From Nocardiopsis flavescens (GTDB lineage: Bacteria > Actinomycetota > Actinomycetes > Streptosporangiales > Streptosporangiaceae), in the NCBI RefSeq assembly GCF_900141985.1, contig NZ_FQZK01000008.1, forward strand, positions 1-64,000: 64,000 bases of DNA, read 5' to 3'. Numbering within the stretch: position 1 is the first letter of the stretch; the number at the start of each line of letters is the position of its first letter. Below, piece by piece: positions 1 to 9,098 of this stretch. The notes beneath the pieces are model-generated. The model was given only the letters and a program-made list of their open reading frames with translations, was not told where the DNA came from and did not search any database. A program made the position numbers and the translations under genes.

Positions 1-922
1 GCAGCGATCTGGACGGTGGCCTCGTAGCGAAGGGCGAGCTTGTCATAGCGCGTGGCCACCGCCCGGTTGCGTTTGAGCCGGTTGATCCCGCACTCCACCG
101 CGTGCCGGGCCCGATAATCGGCCTTGTCCAAGCCCGGCGGGCGCCCCCCGCGCCGCCCCTTGCGTTTGCGGTTGCGCACCCGGTCCCGAGGCTCGGGAAT
201 CGTCGCTTTGATCTTGCGTCTGCGCAGGTAGGAACGGATCCCCTTCGAGCTGTAGGCCTTATCGGCGCGCACCCGCACCGGGCGGGTGCGCGCCGGCCCC
301 GACCGGCCCCGCCCCGCGACGCGGACGCGGTCCATGACCGGTTCGAACTGCGGGGCGTCCCCCCGCTGCCCGGCGGTGATCACTACTGCCAGGGGCTTTT
401 GACCCTGCTCGCAGGCCAGGTGGATCTTGGTGGTCCACCCACCGCGTGAGCGCCCCAGGGCGTGGTCGGCGGGCTCGTCCGTTTCGTGATCTTGCCCTTC
501 CCCTTTTTCAGGGCCCCGGCGGCGTGCTGGTGGGCGCGCACGATGGTGGAGTCGACGTTGACCTGCCAGGGGATCAGGCCCGCCGCGTCGGCGATCGACT
601 GCAAAGAGGCCAGGATCTGCGCCCAGGTGCCGTCCAGGCTCCAGCGGCGGAACAGGGCGTAGACCGTCTGCCAGGGGCCGTAGCGTTCGGGCAGGTCGCG
701 CCAGGGAGCGCCGGCCCGCACCCGCCAGCGGATGCCGTTGACCAGAGTGCGTTTGCAGCGCAGGGGCGGGCGCCCTCTCGCCGGGGCCGGCAGCAACGGT
801 TGGAGCAGGGCCCACTGGGCGTCGGTGAGGTCACCGCGCCCGGAGCCGGGTAGGGTCGGCACGAAGCCTCCGGCGGACTTGTCTTCTTGGTCGTTGACCC
901 GTCTACCGGAGGCTTCGCTCAT
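1..922 (-). CDS. IS5-family transposase, programmed -1 frameshift, 3' end outside window
   Basis: Frame A (922 down to about 510) encodes the N-terminal DUF4096-like part with 'LTDAQWALLQPLLP' and the first catalytic Asp in 'VDSTIVRAH'. Frame B (about 510 down to 1) continues with 'GRSRGGWTTKIHLA', the second Asp in 'ADKAYSSKG' and the Glu in 'HAVECGINRLK'. The complete DDE triad is therefore present across two frames. The frames meet at a run of five A then four G (about 503-511), where an A-AAG-GGG slip by -1 joins them exactly. Such translational frameshifting is known in this IS group, so I read this as a functional two-frame gene rather than a mutation. The C-terminus is cut by the window edge. 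The start at 922 is uncertain; a shorter start near 'GRGDLTDAQW' is possible. Confidence 0.85.
862..917. repeat. 12-bp perfect inverted repeat inside the 5' part of the transposase gene
   Basis: CGAAGCCTCCGG (862-873) is the exact reverse complement of 906-917, separated by 32 bases. It lies at the start of the transposase reading frame, so an RNA hairpin could hide the translation start from read-through transcripts, as known for several IS elements. The function is inferred from position only. Confidence 0.5.
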
Positions 923-994
923 GTGCTGGGCGACATGCCCGCTGTTACTGCTTTGGTGCTTTCATCCGCTTACACGAAGATTCCCAAACAGGCC

Positions 995-2230
995 CTAGGC
1001 GGGGCCGCCGGCAGGCGGTGCCCCGGCGGGGGCGGCGATCTGCGCGATCGCCCCGTCGATGGACCTGAGCAGGGTCTTCTTCGTGACCTGGGCGCGGATC
1101 CGGATCAGGGCGTCCCTCTCGGGTTCGCCGCCGCGCAGGCCGAGGACCTTCACGACCGCGGTGGCCATCCGCTCCGCCCGCAGCAGTTTGGACCCTCCGG
1201 GCCCCGTGCCGGTGAACACCGCCACCGGTTCCAGGGTCTGTACCGCCCACGGCACCGACGCCTCGGGCAGCAGGTCGACGCACCGGACGACGCCGTTGAG
1301 GATGTCGTGGACGTGGGGCCGCAGGTAGGGGGACTGGGCCTCGCCGCTCTCGGCCGGGGCTCCGGGGAGGCCCGGCACGAGGGTGAGCAGGGCCCGGACG
1401 GTCGCCGCCGGGTCTTCCAGGGCGTTCAGGAGGCCGGTGGTCCGGAGCCGCCACTTTTTTCCGGGGTGTGTTCCGGGCGGGGTCAGCAGGTGGACGAACA
1501 GGTCGGCCAGGCCCGGGGTCGCGTACAGGCCGGGGTGTTCGTCGCGCAGCAGGTCGCCGAACAGGTCGCCCGCGGGGAACACTTCGCCCATGGGGCGGGG
1601 GTCTCCCAGGCGCAGCAGGAGTGCCAGGGCACGGATCTGGAGCGCGTCCATGACCGGGTTGGCCCGGGTCCGGTAGCGGGCCGCCCGGGTGTAGGCGAGG
1701 GTGCGCAGCGCACGCACTCGTTCCAGGTGGGGTTCCAGTACGGCGTCGTCGAGGGCCTCACAGATCCGGAGGCAGCTGCGGAGGGGGATCAGGCCGAGCA
1801 GGGTGGCGTCGAGCAGCAGTGCCGTCCGTGCCTCGTTCCACGGTCCCGACGCGCCCAGCAGGTGGTCGGCCAGGCTGCCGTACAGCCTGTCGGACTTGAG
1901 CAGCGGGAGTTCACCGGCGTAGTACGCCGACCGTTGTCCGGTGACCAGGAGGCACCACAGGTGCATATTCCCGAGCAGGTCCGCGTCCATCGGGTCGGTG
2001 ACGGCGCGGGGGCCGCGCCCCTCGGGCAGCAGGGGGGCGAGTCGGGGTCCCCGGTAGGACTTCTCGGCGTTCTCGCGGACCCGGGTGTGCAGGTCGGTGA
2101 CGGCTTCGGGCAGCCCGGGCAGGTGCAGCCGGGCGAGGATGTCCTCGGCCCTGTCCGGGAAGCCATGCTCGGCGGCGGTGCGGGACGCCCACGCGCGGGC
2201 CTGGGGCGTGGGTTCGGCGGTCTGCGGCAT
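995..2230 (-). CDS. Hypothetical all-helical protein
   Basis: 411 residues starting at 'MPQTAEPTPQARAW', preceded by the ribosome site GTGAGGAACCC; an upstream in-frame ATG would add a 72-residue Arg/Pro-rich extension with no protein character. The sequence is rich in Leu, Ala and Arg with short amphipathic stretches ('ALQIRALALLLRLGD', 'RVRALRTLAYTRAAR') and looks like an alpha-helical repeat (HEAT/ARM-like) fold. There is no signal peptide, membrane segment or catalytic motif that I recognise. The gene is divergent from the hydrolase at 2533. Its TAG stop is part of the CTAG that forms the boundary of the IS element, so the IS sits exactly behind the gene without damaging it. No function is proposed. 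Confidence 0.7.
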   Translation of the reverse strand: MPQTAEPTPQARAWASRTAAEHGFPDRAEDILARLHLPGLPEAVTDLHTRVRENAEKSYRGPRLAPLLPEGRGPRAVTDPMDADLLGNMHLWCLLVTGQRSAYYAGELPLLKSDRLYGSLADHLLGASGPWNEARTALLLDATLLGLIPLRSCLRICEALDDAVLEPHLERVRALRTLAYTRAARYRTRANPVMDALQIRALALLLRLGDPRPMGEVFPAGDLFGDLLRDEHPGLYATPGLADLFVHLLTPPGTHPGKKWRLRTTGLLNALEDPAATVRALLTLVPGLPGAPAESGEAQSPYLRPHVHDILNGVVRCVDLLPEASVPWAVQTLEPVAVFTGTGPGGSKLLRAERMATAVVKVLGLRGGEPERDALIRIRAQVTKKTLLRSIDGAIAQIAAPAGAPPAGGPA

Positions 2231-2532
2231 GGGTTCCTCACCGGGGAGGGCGGCTCTGGGGCACGCCCACCCTAGTGAGGGGCGGTGACCGAACGCGCTG
2301 CACGGCGGAGTCCCCGGCGCACCGGACACGGGACGCCGGACGGCACGGCGCCACGCGGCGCGGCGGACCGGCACGGGCGGCACGCGGCCGGCGCTGCGGC
2401 CGCGGAATATCCCGATCCGTCGGTTGTGGCACGGGCACAGGATCACCGAAAGCCCTGTGGCCGTCGCACAAGAGAACGCGCATGGGAGAACCGTAGGCTG
2501 TGGCCAGTCGAACCGAGGTGAGGAACAGCGCC
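2231..2532. other. Divergent intergenic region
   Basis: About 300 bases between the hypothetical protein (minus) and the hydrolase (plus). It must hold both promoters. The ribosome site GAGGTGAGGAACAG lies just before 2533. I found no clear -35/-10 pair and no strong dyad. Confidence 0.4.
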
Positions 2533-3399
2533 ATGCCCTACGCCCCCATCCCCGGAGGCGAGATCTACTACGAGATCTCCGGGAACCCCTCCGACACGCC
2601 CCTCGTCCTGGTCGAGGGAGGGTTCACCCAGATGGTGGGCTGGGCGCCGGACTTCATCGAGCAGCTGGTCGGGGCGGGGTTCCTCGTCGTCGCCTTCGAC
2701 AACCGCGACTCGGGGCTGTCGACGCACTTCGGCGGCCCGGAGGACATCGACGGCGGCTACGGGCTGGAGGACTTCGCCGACGACGTGGAGGCCGTCATGG
2801 ACCACGCGGGCCTGGCGTCGGCCCACGTCGCCGGGCGCTCGATGGGCGGGATGATCGCGCAGATGCTGGCGATCCGCTCTCCGGAGCGGGTGCGCAGCCT
2901 GGGGCTGTTCTACTCGATCCCCGGGCGGGACGGGCGGTACATCCTGCACGGCGAGCGCGAGGAGCTGAACTCCCCGCAGCCCCGCTTCCCCCTGGACGAA
3001 CTGCTGGCGAACGCGCTCGCGGGACAGCGGGCGTTCATGCCGCACGGCGACCTCTGGGGGGAGAGCCGGTGGTACGAGGACGAGACCCGGCGCTACGTCA
3101 CGCAGTCCTATGAGCGGAACTACGCTCCGGACGGCGCCCCCCGGCAGTGGAGCGCGCTCAAGCGCGCGCCCGAGCGCCTCGCGCTGCTCAGGTCCGTGGA
3201 CGTGCCCACGGCGGTGATCCACGGGCGCGAGGACCACGTGCTCCACTGGTGCGCCGCGGTCGATATCGCCGAGGCGATGCCCCGGGCGGAGCTGCACGTC
3301 TACCCCGGGATGGGCCACTTCTTCCCGCCCGCGCTGATCCCGGAGTTCGTCGCGGTCCTGCTGCGGACGGCCCGTCTGGCCGAGCGCCCCGCCCCGTAG
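2533..3399 (+). CDS. Alpha/beta hydrolase
   Basis: 288 residues with the alpha/beta-hydrolase fold signature. The oxyanion region is 'VLVEGGFTQ' (about 26-33), 'AFDNRDSGLS' follows at about 54-63, the nucleophile elbow is G-R-S-M-G-G with Ser103, a likely acid is in 'HGREDHVL', and the catalytic His lies in 'PGMGHFFP' near the C-terminus. No signal peptide, so cytoplasmic. The 'NRDSG' and 'GRSMGG' patterns resemble esterase/haloperoxidase-like members and aclacinomycin methylesterase relatives, but the substrate cannot be told from sequence. The start at 2533 is chosen because GAGGTGAGGAACAG precedes it; an upstream ATG (2500) has no ribosome site. It is a single-gene unit, convergent with the catabolic operon downstream and separated from it by a strong hairpin. 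Confidence 0.88.
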   Translation: MPYAPIPGGEIYYEISGNPSDTPLVLVEGGFTQMVGWAPDFIEQLVGAGFLVVAFDNRDSGLSTHFGGPEDIDGGYGLEDFADDVEAVMDHAGLASAHVAGRSMGGMIAQMLAIRSPERVRSLGLFYSIPGRDGRYILHGEREELNSPQPRFPLDELLANALAGQRAFMPHGDLWGESRWYEDETRRYVTQSYERNYAPDGAPRQWSALKRAPERLALLRSVDVPTAVIHGREDHVLHWCAAVDIAEAMPRAELHVYPGMGHFFPPALIPEFVAVLLRTARLAERPAP

Positions 3400-3530
3400 C
3401 GACCGGGGCGCCCCCGGGCGAGCCCGTTCCGCCACGTCCCGGGGGCGGCCCCCCTGGAGGGCCCTCTCCACACCGCCCCCGCCGCGCAGAGCGGACGGCG
3501 GGACACCCGCGACGCCTCCCGCCACGGCCG

Positions 3531-3565
3531 CGGGCCGGTCCCGCCCCCGTGGCGGGACCGGCCCG
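3531..3565. terminator. Bidirectional terminator hairpin
   Basis: A perfect 15-bp GC stem (3531-3545 with 3551-3565) and 5-base loop lies between two convergent genes (stops at 3399 and 3569). There is no T-run, as is common in actinobacteria. Confidence 0.75.
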
Positions 3566-3568
3566 TGC

Positions 3569-4381
3569 TCACCAGTGGACGGTGGCCCTGGCGGCGAGGC
3601 GTCCGTCGTCGGCCACCGCCACCGCGCGGGCGGACTCCCCGCCGTCCGTCACCCCGACCGTGATCTCGCGGTCGACGAACAGCGGCGCGGTCGCGGTGAA
3701 CCCGTAGCGCGAGGGCGTCCCGCGCGGCTCCCGCCCGTCCCCGAACACCACGGCGTCCAGCATGAGCAGCCGGGTCAGCGGGCCGTGCACGAGCAGGTCC
3801 TCCAGCCCCTCCGCCCCGCGCGCCCACTCGCGGTCGTAGTGGACGCGGTGCGTGTTGAAGGTGATCGCGGAGAACCGGAACAGGTGCCGGGTGTCCGGCG
3901 TGGTCCGGTGGAACCGCTCCCCCTCGGGCTCCGCGTAGCGCGGGGGCGGCGCGGGCGCGTTCTCCTCCAGGAAGACGTCGTGCCAGGTGCTGCGGACGGC
4001 CGGCTCGCCGTCCACCAGGTACTCCCGCTCGATGTCGGCGAACACGAGCCGCCCGCTCTTGCCGCGCTTCTCCTCGACCCGCCCGGCGCGCACGCGCTGC
4101 TCGACGGTGTCGCCCACCCGCAGCGGGCGCAGGAAGACGGTGTCCTCCCCCGCGTACATCCGGCGCGGCAGGTCGATCTCCGGCAGCACGTCGTCCAGCG
4201 GCGTGCCGTCCGGGCGCAGCCCGCCCATGCCCGAGTCGAAGGGGAAGTACAGCCCCTCCCAGCCCGGGGGCAGCGGGTCGCCCGGCTCCAGCCGCGGCAG
4301 GTGCGGGGCGAAGGTGCCCCGGTACTCCTCCACCGGCGCCGGGTCCAGGCGCTGGACGCGCGTGACGCCCTCCCCGCCCAT
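3569..4381 (-). CDS. MaoC/HTD2-type acyl-CoA hydratase (mesaconyl-C4-CoA hydratase-like)
   Basis: 270 residues built as a double hot-dog hydratase. The N-terminal part has 'PGWEGLYFPF' and 'PRRMYAGEDTVFLRPLRVGD'; the C-terminal part has 'FRFSAITFNTHRVHYDREWA', the typical hydratase-2 motif in which the N..H pair supports catalysis, then 'LLVHGPLTRLLMLD'. This arrangement matches the HTD2/mesaconyl-C4-CoA (itaconyl-CoA type) hydratase group, which adds water to or removes it from branched C5 dicarboxyl-CoA esters. The ATG overlaps the stop of the upstream CoA-transferase by one base (TGATG), so the two are translationally coupled last genes of the mvaA operon. It ends just before the strong hairpin at 3531-3565. 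A role as dehydratase/hydratase of HMG-CoA or a related acyl-CoA is inference from context. Confidence 0.82.
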   Translation of the reverse strand: MGGEGVTRVQRLDPAPVEEYRGTFAPHLPRLEPGDPLPPGWEGLYFPFDSGMGGLRPDGTPLDDVLPEIDLPRRMYAGEDTVFLRPLRVGDTVEQRVRAGRVEEKRGKSGRLVFADIEREYLVDGEPAVRSTWHDVFLEENAPAPPPRYAEPEGERFHRTTPDTRHLFRFSAITFNTHRVHYDREWARGAEGLEDLLVHGPLTRLLMLDAVVFGDGREPRGTPSRYGFTATAPLFVDREITVGVTDGGESARAVAVADDGRLAARATVHW

Positions 4382-5640
4382 CAGACCGTCCCGCCCTTCC
4401 TCAGCTCGGCGATGCGCTCCGGCGTGTACCCCGCGAAGGAGGACAGCACCTGCTCGGAGTGCTCCCCCAGGTGGTTGGCGGTCCGCGCCGGGTCGGCGGG
4501 CGTCTCGCTCAGCTTGATCGGCTGGCCGAACATCCGCAGGCGGCCCAGGTCCCCGTAGTCCGCCTCGACGACCATGTCCCGCTCCGCCGTGCCGGGGTCC
4601 TCCACGACGTCGGCGATGGTGCGCAGCGCGGTCAGCGGGACGATGTCGCCGGCCAGCTCCTCCAGCTCCGCCTGGGTCCGGTCGCGGAACCAGGTGGCGA
4701 TCAGGGGCTTGACCTTGCGGTCGTACACCTCCTTGTCGAAGCGCTTGCGCATGGTGTCGATCTCGGGGTCCCCGGCGGCCTCGGGGCTGCCGAACAGCTC
4801 GCAGCTGACCCGCCACAGCTTGTCCGTGTATCCCGCGAAGAACACCTGACCGTCGGCGCAGTCGAACAGCTCGTAGGGCCGCACCCAGGCGTGCTCGTTG
4901 CCCGCGGGCTCGGGCGTCTTGCCGTCGACCGTGTAGTCGACCACGGCCGTCTCGGTCAGCGCGATGATGCTGTCCACCTGGGCGACGTCGACCTTCTGCC
5001 CGCCGCCGCCGTGCTCGACGTGGCGGACCGCGGCCAGGATGCCGATCACGGAGAACAGCGAGGCCGACAGGTCGCCGATGGTGACGCCGACGCGGACCGG
5101 GGGCATGCCGGGGAACCCGTTCATGGACCAGATCCCGCCCGCGGCCTGGGCGGTGCTGTCGAACGCCGGGCGGCGGCTGCGCGACCCCGTGTGGCCGTAC
5201 CCCGAGATGGCGGCGTACACCAGCTTGGGGTTGACCTCGCGGAGCACGTCGTAGCCGACGCCGAGCTTCTCCATGGTGCCGGGCCGGAAGTTCTCCACCA
5301 GCACGTCCGCCCCGGCCACCAGGTCCTTGAGGACCTGCTTGCCGTCCTCGTGGGCGAGGTTGACGGTCAGGCCGAGCTTGCCGCGGTTGTACTGCCCGTA
5401 GTACCCGCTGAACTCCTTCGCCTCCCCGCCCTCCTCGGACTCCTCCGTCCTGAGGTAGGGCGGGAAGCCGCGGGAGACGTCGGGGTCCGCCGGGTTCTCG
5501 ATCTTGATGACCGTGGCGCCCATGTCGGCGAGGATCTGGGCGGCGTAGGGCCCGGCCAGCACCCGCGAGAGGTCCAGCACGACGATCCCGTCGAGCGCCC
5601 CCGCGGCGAACGGGCCCGTGGTCTGCGGCGTGGTGTTCAA
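4381..5640 (-). CDS. Class III (CaiB/BaiF) CoA-transferase
   Basis: About 419 residues with family III CoA-transferase features: 'VLDLSRVLAGPYAAQILADMGATVIKIE' at the N-terminus, 'NRGKLGLTVNL', 'VENFRPGTMEKLG', and 'AFDSTAQAAGGI' carrying the Asp expected to form the acyl-anhydride/CoA thioester. These enzymes move CoA between carboxylic acids; human SUGCT of this family uses succinyl-CoA with glutarate or hydroxymethylglutarate, and bacterial relatives act on mesaconate. The start is uncertain. I chose the TTG at 5640 because GGGAGTGAG lies nine bases upstream and the family fold starts soon after. A GTG at 5706 directly after the mvaA stop would add 22 low-complexity residues without a good ribosome site. 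It is operonic with mvaA (upstream) and the hydratase (downstream). Confidence 0.88.
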   Translation of the reverse strand: MNTTPQTTGPFAAGALDGIVVLDLSRVLAGPYAAQILADMGATVIKIENPADPDVSRGFPPYLRTEESEEGGEAKEFSGYYGQYNRGKLGLTVNLAHEDGKQVLKDLVAGADVLVENFRPGTMEKLGVGYDVLREVNPKLVYAAISGYGHTGSRSRRPAFDSTAQAAGGIWSMNGFPGMPPVRVGVTIGDLSASLFSVIGILAAVRHVEHGGGGQKVDVAQVDSIIALTETAVVDYTVDGKTPEPAGNEHAWVRPYELFDCADGQVFFAGYTDKLWRVSCELFGSPEAAGDPEIDTMRKRFDKEVYDRKVKPLIATWFRDRTQAELEELAGDIVPLTALRTIADVVEDPGTAERDMVVEADYGDLGRLRMFGQPIKLSETPADPARTANHLGEHSEQVLSSFAGYTPERIAELRKGGTV

Positions 5641-5706
5641 AGAGGACTCACTCCCTGTCTTCGTACCGGTGCCCTCGACAGGCCCGGAAAGCGTCCTGCG
5701 CGGCAC

Positions 5707-6972
5707 TCACGCGGGTGTCCCCCGCAGCTCGCCGAGCACCTGGCGGGCGTACTCCTCGCGGATGCGGCCCGCCGCCACCATCATGGCCGCGACCTCGGAG
5801 ATCTCCGGACCGGCGGCCCCGGCGGAGACCGCCAGGGTGCGCGCGTGCAGGGCCATGTGGCCGCGCTGGATGCCCTCCGCGGCCAGGGCGCGGCAGGCGG
5901 CCAGGTTCTGCACGAGGCCCACGGCGGCGACCACCTCGCCGAGTTCGACGGCGGTGGCGACCCCCAGCAGCCTGATGGCGGCCCGCGCGGTGGGGTGCGC
6001 CCGGGTGGCGCCGCCCACCAGGCCCACGGCCATGGGCACCTCCAGCGTGCCCACGAGGTTGCCGGCCGCGTTCTTCTCGAAGCGCGACAGGGCGGTGTAG
6101 GCGCCGTCCCGCGCGGCGTGGGCGTGGCACCCGGCCTCGACGGCACGGGTGTCGTTGCCGGTGGCGAGCACGACGGCGGAGATGCCGTTCATGATGCCCT
6201 TGTTGTGGGTGGCGGCCCGGTAGGGGTCGGCGGAGGCGAAGTCGCTCGCCAGGACGATGTCGTCGACGACCCGCTCCCCGCCCAGCAGTTCGGCGTCGAA
6301 CTCGCCGTGGACCCGCACCAGCCGCCGGTCCGCCTTGTTGCTGAGGATGCGCAGCAGCGGGCGGCCCCCGGCCAGCTCCGCCAGGCGCGGGGCCAGCGCC
6401 TCGGCCATGGTGTTGACCGCGTTGGCGCCCATGGCGTCGCGCACGTCCACGACGAGGTGGACGACGAGGTGCGTCCCCGAGGCCGTGGGGACCGCGCGGA
6501 CCTCCAGGTCCCGGGCGCCGCCGCCCAGCTCCACCAGCACGGGGTCCTGCTCGTCGGCCCGGGCGAGGACCTCTTCGCGGGCCTCCAGGACGCGGAAGCG
6601 CGCGGCCTCCGGGTTGGGCACGTCCACGATCTGGATCTGGGCGATCATCACCGGGCCCGTGGTGGAGGCCCGCAGCCCGCCCAGGCCGCGCGCCATCCGC
6701 GCCGCGTTGGACGCGGCGGCCACCACGCTCGGCTCCTCGATCGCCATGGGGACGAGGTAGTCCCGGCCGTTGACGGTCAGGTTGGTGGCCACGCCCAGCG
6801 GGACGCCGAACACCCCGACGGCGTTCTCGATCATCTGGTCGGCCTGCTCGACGCCGATGCCGTCGGCGGGGTCGAAGCCCGCGGTGTCGGCCCCGGCGTG
6901 CTCGGCGATCCTCGATCGGCGCTCCTGGACACTGAGTTCGCGGAGCTTCGGGATACGACTGTTGACCGGCAA
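5707..6972 (-). CDS. mvaA: Class II (degradative type) 3-hydroxy-3-methylglutaryl-CoA reductase
   Basis: 421 residues of the class II HMG-CoA reductase family, which interconvert mevalonate + CoA and HMG-CoA with NAD(P). Catalytic residues known from the Pseudomonas mevalonii enzyme are all visible: Glu in 'MAIEEPSVVAAAS', Lys in 'THNKGIMNGI', Asp in 'ATGNDTRAVEAG' and His in 'QRGHMALHA'. The 'ENAVGVFGVPLGVA' and 'DAMGANAVNTMAE' blocks are typical. The start is TTG at 6972, preceded at seven bases by AGGAGG. No other mevalonate-pathway biosynthesis gene is nearby. The neighbours are a CoA-transferase, a hydratase, a PucR regulator and a transporter, so a catabolic role (mevalonate oxidation to HMG-CoA) is more likely than isoprenoid synthesis. 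Confidence 0.92.
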   Translation of the reverse strand: MPVNSRIPKLRELSVQERRSRIAEHAGADTAGFDPADGIGVEQADQMIENAVGVFGVPLGVATNLTVNGRDYLVPMAIEEPSVVAAASNAARMARGLGGLRASTTGPVMIAQIQIVDVPNPEAARFRVLEAREEVLARADEQDPVLVELGGGARDLEVRAVPTASGTHLVVHLVVDVRDAMGANAVNTMAEALAPRLAELAGGRPLLRILSNKADRRLVRVHGEFDAELLGGERVVDDIVLASDFASADPYRAATHNKGIMNGISAVVLATGNDTRAVEAGCHAHAARDGAYTALSRFEKNAAGNLVGTLEVPMAVGLVGGATRAHPTARAAIRLLGVATAVELGEVVAAVGLVQNLAACRALAAEGIQRGHMALHARTLAVSAGAAGPEISEVAAMMVAAGRIREEYARQVLGELRGTPA

Positions 6973-7121
6973 GAATCCACCTCCTGGCACACGGCGCCCG
7001 GCGGGAGCGCCGGACACCGTTCTCATACTCGGTGGTGAGACTATGACCGGTTTGTGACTCAGCGCATGGTCGAAGAGCACAGGATGAGCCCGAGTCGATG
7101 TGACGGACCTCCATGCCGCGG

Positions 7122-9068
7122 TCATCCGCCGCCGCCCACCAGCCGCTCCCGCAGCTCGTCCATGCGCACCGCCAGGGTGATCCGGAAGTAGTCCTCGTCG
7201 TCGCGCCACCCGGCGCCCAGCACCCGGTCCAGCCGTTCGAGCCGCTGGAGGATGGTGTTGACGTGGAAGTTGAGGGCGCGCGCGGTCCGGGTGGGGCTGG
7301 CCCCGTGGTGGACGAACGCCCGCAGGGTCGGGAGCAGCTCCGTGCCCCGCTCGGCGTCGTAGCGCCGCACCTCCCCCAGGGTGCGCTGGAGGAAGTGGGT
7401 CATCACGGGCGCGTCGGCGTCGAAGACCGCGGCGTAGGGGACGTAGTCGCCGGTGTGGGCCAGGGAGTCGGAGACCCCGAGCGCCTCCAGCAGCCGCACG
7501 GTCTTCTTGACCAGGGGGAACTGCGTGCCGGGCTCGCCCGGCGGCGGGAGCACGCCCAGCACCTCGTCCCGGGTGTGGTGGGCGACGCCGCGGCGGATCT
7601 CCTCGGCACGGTCCTCCAGGCCGGGCCTGCCCAGGATGACGACCAGGCCCTGGTGCTCCCCCACCAGCGAGGGCGCCGGGGCCAGCTTGACCGCCCGGCG
7701 CACCGCGCGGGCGCGCTGCCCGGCGGGGACCGACAGCGCCAGGAGCGAGGTGAAGTCGGCGGCGTCCATACCGCGCTGGCGGCCCCGGGCCAGGGCGTCG
7801 CGGCGGCGCTCGGGGTCCGCCGACAGCAGTTCGGCGATCAGCTCGCCGTGCACGCGGTACTCCGCCTCGGCGACGGCCTCGCGGGAGAGGAAGAGCAGGG
7901 CGCACACCTGCGCGGCGCGCTCGACGGTGCGCGCGTCCACGTCGCTGAGGGGGAAGCCGCCCCGGCCCAGGAAGACGGTGCCCAGGTGGCGCTCCCCCGC
8001 GGCGAACGCGGCGACCCCCTCCACGGGGCCGCCGTCCTCCAGCTCGATGAGGCGCCCGGACTCGGCGCTGCGCCGCACCGCCCGCCGCATCCCGTGGTCC
8101 TGGAGGACGCCGACGCCGGCCAGGCCCTCGCCCGCCTCGGCCAGGAGGTTGCCCGCCTGGTCGCTGAGCAGGACGGGCCGCGCCAGTTCCTCGGCGAGCG
8201 TGGCCGAGACGGTGCCGAAGTCGCCGCCGGTCAGCACGGCCTCCACCAGCTTGCGGTGCACGGCGTGGGCGCGGTCGCGCTGGGTCATGTGCTCGGTGAG
8301 GCGGCCCAGCGCCCGGCGGGACTCGTCCTCGGCGCGCCGCAGGCTGCGCAGCATGCGCGCGGTCTGGAGCACCACCGAGGCGTGGTCGGCGAGCGCGGTG
8401 AGCAGGGCGGTGTCCTCGGGGGTGAACGCGTGCTCCTCCCGGGTGGCCACGAAGAGCACCCCCAGGACCTCGTCGTCGGCCAGCATGGGGACGCCGAGCA
8501 TGGCGACGATGCCCTCCGCGGTCACCGCCGCGTCGATGCCCGCCTCGTGGCGGCCGGTCTCGAAGTCGGTGTAGCGGGGCACGGACACGGCCGCCTTGCG
8601 CTCCACCACCAGGCTGGCCAGGCCCTTGCCGGGCGGCACCCGCAGGGCCCGGAAGTCGGGCGAGACGGAGCCGATGGTCTTGCGCACGAACAGCTCGCGG
8701 GTCTGCGGGTCGTACTCGGAGAGGTAGGTCAGGTCGCTGCCCATCATCTGGTGGGCCCGGTCGACGGTCTTCTCCAGCAGCACGTCGCCGTCGCGTTCGG
8801 CGGCCAGCTCGCGGGCGCTGGAGAACAGCACCCCCAGCTCGTACTCGCGGCGGCGCAGGCGCACCAGCTCGCGCCTGCCCAGGGTGATCCGCTCGGAGAG
8901 GTCCCGCACGGCCGCCTCGCCCAGTCCGAGGGCGGCCAGGGCCCGCGGGACCCCGGCCGCGCTGCCGGGCTCGGTGCCGGTGACCGCCGAAACCAGCGCG
9001 GCGACGGCGTCCTCCCGGGCGGAAAGCGGGTCCCCGAGGGACGGGCCGGTCTCTGGTCGCTGCCCCAC
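7122..9068 (-). CDS. GAF-domain PucR/CdaR-type transcriptional regulator
   Basis: About 648 residues. A helical N-terminus with 'LGRRELVRLRRREYELGVLFSSARELA' (coiled-coil linker) leads into a GAF domain at about 80-245 ('TVDRAHQMMGSDLTYLSEYD', 'PPGKGLASLVVERK', 'GVLFVATREEHAFTPEDTALL'). A central PucR-like region follows, and a C-terminal helix-turn-helix of the HTH_30 type ends the protein ('LLPTLRAFVHHGASPTRTARALNFHVNT', then 'RLDRVLG'). Such proteins sense small metabolites and activate catabolic operons. It lies between the mvaA operon and the divergent symporter, so it probably controls both. Several GTG codons cluster at the start; I chose 9068 because GGAGG lies five bases upstream. 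Earlier GTGs at 9080 and 9074 are possible. Confidence 0.88.
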   Translation of the reverse strand: MGQRPETGPSLGDPLSAREDAVAALVSAVTGTEPGSAAGVPRALAALGLGEAAVRDLSERITLGRRELVRLRRREYELGVLFSSARELAAERDGDVLLEKTVDRAHQMMGSDLTYLSEYDPQTRELFVRKTIGSVSPDFRALRVPPGKGLASLVVERKAAVSVPRYTDFETGRHEAGIDAAVTAEGIVAMLGVPMLADDEVLGVLFVATREEHAFTPEDTALLTALADHASVVLQTARMLRSLRRAEDESRRALGRLTEHMTQRDRAHAVHRKLVEAVLTGGDFGTVSATLAEELARPVLLSDQAGNLLAEAGEGLAGVGVLQDHGMRRAVRRSAESGRLIELEDGGPVEGVAAFAAGERHLGTVFLGRGGFPLSDVDARTVERAAQVCALLFLSREAVAEAEYRVHGELIAELLSADPERRRDALARGRQRGMDAADFTSLLALSVPAGQRARAVRRAVKLAPAPSLVGEHQGLVVILGRPGLEDRAEEIRRGVAHHTRDEVLGVLPPPGEPGTQFPLVKKTVRLLEALGVSDSLAHTGDYVPYAAVFDADAPVMTHFLQRTLGEVRRYDAERGTELLPTLRAFVHHGASPTRTARALNFHVNTILQRLERLDRVLGAGWRDDEDYFRITLAVRMDELRERLVGGGG

Positions 9069-9098
9069 GACCACCTCCACGGGACACTAGAGGGTGGA

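Larger units (their letters stand above)
1..994 (-). mobile_element. IS5-family insertion sequence, cut by window start
   Basis: The element carries a two-frame IS5-family DDE transposase read on the minus strand. Its 5' end is placed at about 994, where the sequence read inward begins GGCCTGTTTGGGAATCTTCG. The adjoining bases form CTAG (995-998), which fits the TA/CTAG-type target preference of IS5/IS427-group elements. The other end lies beyond position 1, so the second inverted repeat and target duplication cannot be checked. The outer end shares the pattern GGC-CTGTT with the remnant at 10707-11199, so the two elements are probably related. Confidence 0.75.

Noticed and set aside
5707-6972. 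Isoprenoid biosynthesis (mevalonate pathway) role for HMG-CoA reductase
   Set aside because: No mevalonate kinase, decarboxylase or HMG-CoA synthase nearby; the class II enzyme sits with transporter and catabolic genes.
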